Shown here piece by piece: positions 62,011 to 64,000 of a DNA stretch of 64,000 nucleotides. Source of the stretch: DATMER01 sp963741305 (GTDB lineage: Bacteria > Acidobacteriota > Thermoanaerobaculia > Multivoradales > UBA5704); the NCBI GenBank assembly GCA_963741305.1, contig CAVUHL010000003.1, positions 1,488,001 to 1,552,000 on the forward strand, read 5' to 3'. The notes beneath the pieces were generated by a model. It ran no database searches. It was not told the DNA's origin and worked only from the letters and a program-made list of their open reading frames with translations. The translations under genes were made by a program, and so were the position numbers. How positions within the stretch are numbered: the first letter of the stretch is position 1; every line of letters begins with the position of its first letter.

Positions 62011-63969
62011 TCCGGCCACCAGCTCGACCTCGCCCCCCGTTACCCACCGCGCCCGCAGGCCGGTGCGGAAGAGCCGCTCGCCCGTGTCGGGGTGGATGGT
62101 GAAGCGCTCGGCGCTCCGCACCGGATCGCGCCAGTAGCCGCGGGCGAGGCCGAGGCCGCCGACGTACAGGTCTCCGGGTACCCAGAAAGGGCAGAGCTCC
62201 AACCGGGCGTCCAGGATATGGACGCTCTGGTTGGAGAGCGGCCGGCCAAAGGACGAGCCGTCCTCGCAGACGGCCGTCCACACCGTCGTTTCTAGCGAGC
62301 CCCTCAGGACCGCGACCCGGACGTCTTTCAAGAGGATCCGGTCCGGAGCCGTGAGCACGGTGATCCCCTCCTGAGAACCGAACACCACCGTGCCCCCTGC
62401 CGCGAAGGTGCCGAAGACCTCGAAGAGGGAGGTCCCCTCCGCAAGAGAGTGGGCGAGGGTGCGGTCCGCGGGTCCCATCCCAAAGCGCTGCGCGAGGTCC
62501 AGGGCGAGGTTTGCGATCCCCCGGTTCTCCAGCATGACTCCGGAGAGCACGCAGGCGAGGTCCTTGGGAGATGCCGATGGCACCGGGGGCGGACCCTCGG
62601 GGAGGCTTTCGGAAGCTGCGTCCTCGATCATGATGCCCACGATCTCTTCCGGCCAGTCGAGGGAGTCTGCCAGGGCCTCGCGGGTGACGGCGAGCTCGAT
62701 CCTGCCATGTTCCAGCAAAGGCCGGAGCTGGCCGCGGGGGAGAGCGGGATCGACGGGCAGCCAGGCCGCTCCCGCCGCGAGCACGCCGAGGATGGCGGCG
62801 ACCGCCTCCCGGCCCGGCTCGAGGACGATCGCCACCGGCGTGTTGCGCCTCGCCCCCTCGCGCTGAAGGAGGTGGCCGAGGCGCTCTGCTATCTGAAGCA
62901 GCTCGCCGTAAGTGGCTGAGCCGGAAGGGCCGGTCACGGCAATCCGCTCCGGCTGGCGGCGCGCCCGGGTGGCGAATAGCTCGTACAGGTAGGGCTCGGG
63001 CACGGGAGCGCCCGTGGTGTTGAAGGCGACCATGCGGGCGAGCTGCTGAGGCGGGATCAGCCGGCGGCGGACCTCCTGCCAGGCCGGCCCGGCGGAGAGA
63101 CGGCGGAGGAGATCGCGGCAGCCCACGGTAAGGGCATCCGCCATCCCCTCGGGGAAGCCCGGCTCGGCCACGTCCCAGAACAGGAGGAGCCCGCCTTCGC
63201 GCTCGGCAACCTGGAGATGGAGGAGCCGCGGCTCCGCCCGGCGGCGCGAGCCCTGGTCCTTTGCGTCCCTTTCGTCCTTTACGTCCCTTTCGTCCTTGAA
63301 AAGCCGCGGAGGCAAGGCCACCGAGACCGGCAGCCCGGGAAGGCCATCGGGCCGGAGCGAACGAGGCAGGGGCCAGGTCAGGTCGCGGCGGAGGCGTTCT
63401 TGAACGCCCCGCGCCCGTTCGCCGAAGGGCCCGAGGGCGCCGCCGTCCAGCTCCAGGGGAACCCACAGAGGCGTGCCGGTCAGAGAGAGCTCCACGGTAA
63501 AGCGGGGGTCCCGAGCCCAGGCGGCGAGCCCGTCGGCCAGGGCCGCGAGGATCATCGCGGCCGGAGCGATCCCCTCCCAAGCGGCGCGGGCGCGCAGCTC
63601 AGCCCAGGTCTCGGCATCCAGCTCCAGGAGTCGGCGCCGGAGCGGGGCTGGATTAACAGGCAGGATGGGCGGGGGAGGCAGGACCCTGTCGGCCCAGTAC
63701 TCCAGGGCAGAGCCGTAGATCTTCTCGGGGGCCTTCCGCGGGATCTCGGGCGCGAAAACCAGCCAATCGAGGGAAGCGTGCTCGTCCAAAAGCCCGTCTA
63801 TTTTCATCCGCAGCTGCGCCGGCAGGTCCGGGGAGCCTGACGTTGCCAGCTTGCCGGCCTCCCGCTCCCGGACCTGCGGAGCGAGGGCGGAGAGGTCCAC
63901 GATCCTCAGAGCGTAGGGAGGAAGGCGAAGGCTCCGGGCGAGCGCGGCGAGATCCAGAGTCATCGGCAT
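61996..63969 (-). CDS. Degenerate NRPS remnant: condensation C-half plus adenylation domain
   Basis: A 657-aa protein. Residues ~1-330 resemble the C-terminal half of a condensation or heterocyclisation domain (YWADRVLPPPP, then LDAETWAELRARAAWEGIAPAAMILAA). Residues ~335-650 form an adenylation domain with TYGELLQIAERL and LAAGAAWLPVDP. However, the P-loop motif TSGSTGxPKG is missing: LACVLS runs directly into GVMLENRG, an in-frame loss of about nine residues. Motif A5 reads GSLE for GPTE, YRTGDL is FRTGLRARW, and the tail and carrier domain are absent. It cannot activate an amino acid in the usual way. The frame is open, so it may be a recent pseudogene or a non-catalytic relic. It ends inside a repeat element. 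Confidence 0.85.
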   Translation of the reverse strand: MPMTLDLAALARSLRLPPYALRIVDLSALAPQVREREAGKLATSGSPDLPAQLRMKIDGLLDEHASLDWLVFAPEIPRKAPEKIYGSALEYWADRVLPPPPILPVNPAPLRRRLLELDAETWAELRARAAWEGIAPAAMILAALADGLAAWARDPRFTVELSLTGTPLWVPLELDGGALGPFGERARGVQERLRRDLTWPLPRSLRPDGLPGLPVSVALPPRLFKDERDVKDERDAKDQGSRRRAEPRLLHLQVAEREGGLLLFWDVAEPGFPEGMADALTVGCRDLLRRLSAGPAWQEVRRRLIPPQQLARMVAFNTTGAPVPEPYLYELFATRARRQPERIAVTGPSGSATYGELLQIAERLGHLLQREGARRNTPVAIVLEPGREAVAAILGVLAAGAAWLPVDPALPRGQLRPLLEHGRIELAVTREALADSLDWPEEIVGIMIEDAASESLPEGPPPVPSASPKDLACVLSGVMLENRGIANLALDLAQRFGMGPADRTLAHSLAEGTSLFEVFGTFAAGGTVVFGSQEGITVLTAPDRILLKDVRVAVLRGSLETTVWTAVCEDGSSFGRPLSNQSVHILDARLELCPFWVPGDLYVGGLGLARGYWRDPVRSAERFTIHPDTGERLFRTGLRARWVTGGEVELVAGTLTP

Positions 63970-64000
63970 GACCCTTACGATGTCACGGTCTATAGAGAAC

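Overview
The window is about 64 kb of high-GC bacterial DNA. It is gene-dense, with many 4-bp ATGA stop/start overlaps, GGAGG-type ribosome binding sites and several TTG starts. It carries many exported peptidases (M1, M16, M28, S9, DUF885), FG-GAP/VCBS repeat proteins, an ADOP/MacB-type permease and a fused ABC permease-M1 peptidase. This mix suggests an Acidobacteriota-like soil or sediment organism, possibly close to Thermoanaerobaculia. That placement is inference; no rRNA or other phylogenetic marker was seen.

Layout. 1-4.4 kb: an exported-protein gene fragment, a thioredoxin-like protein, an M28 lipoprotein peptidase, a HAMP-SpoIIE/PP2C phosphatase, two copies of a ~205-bp inverted-repeat element and an exact 21-bp-period array. 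4.5-12.8 kb: a four-gene operon that looks like a conflict/defence system. It encodes a DUF4297/Cap4-like nuclease-NTPase, a large STAND NTPase with ten near-identical 46-aa TPRs, a 131-aa Bell-like effector candidate, and a second STAND-TPR protein. The last three share an N-V-Q-I-x-G-x-x-N motif resembling RHIM/PP-type amyloid signalling motifs, placed at the C-terminus of the small protein and the N-terminal side of both NTPases. 12.8-24.2 kb: a lipoprotein, the ABC-M1 fusion, a DUF885 protein, two VCBS-repeat proteins and a UbiB-type kinase. 24.2-32.5 kb: a MntA-HepT toxin-antitoxin pair, an active/inactive M16 peptidase pair, tandem M28 peptidases and a ChaN-PDZ protein. 32.5-37 kb: an accessory zone with two more ~20-bp-period arrays, a lower-GC membrane protein behind a promoter with an overlapping palindrome, an IS110-family transposase and small hypothetical genes.

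37-50 kb: a cupin, a large protein of unknown family, two tRNA-Leu(UAA) genes flanking a metzincin-like metalloprotease, an S9 peptidase, a polytopic membrane protein, and a complete fructose PTS operon (fruB-fruK-fruA). 50-64 kb: a membrane-anchored TPR protein, a hydrolase-TonB-C fusion, a LprI-like protein with a GNAT acetyltransferase, a fourth 21-bp-phased array, a sigma/anti-sigma pair, an ADOP permease, an unknown protein with an internal duplication, and a degraded NRPS remnant (C-terminal condensation half plus adenylation domain without its P-loop) that ends inside a repeat element.

The clearest themes are the four-gene amyloid-type STAND operon and four intergenic arrays with different sequences but the same ~20-21 bp period. 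Dispersed inverted-repeat elements of two subfamilies occur five times. Start codons were set from Shine-Dalgarno sequences, signal peptides and overlaps. All functional calls come from reading motifs; no database search was possible.
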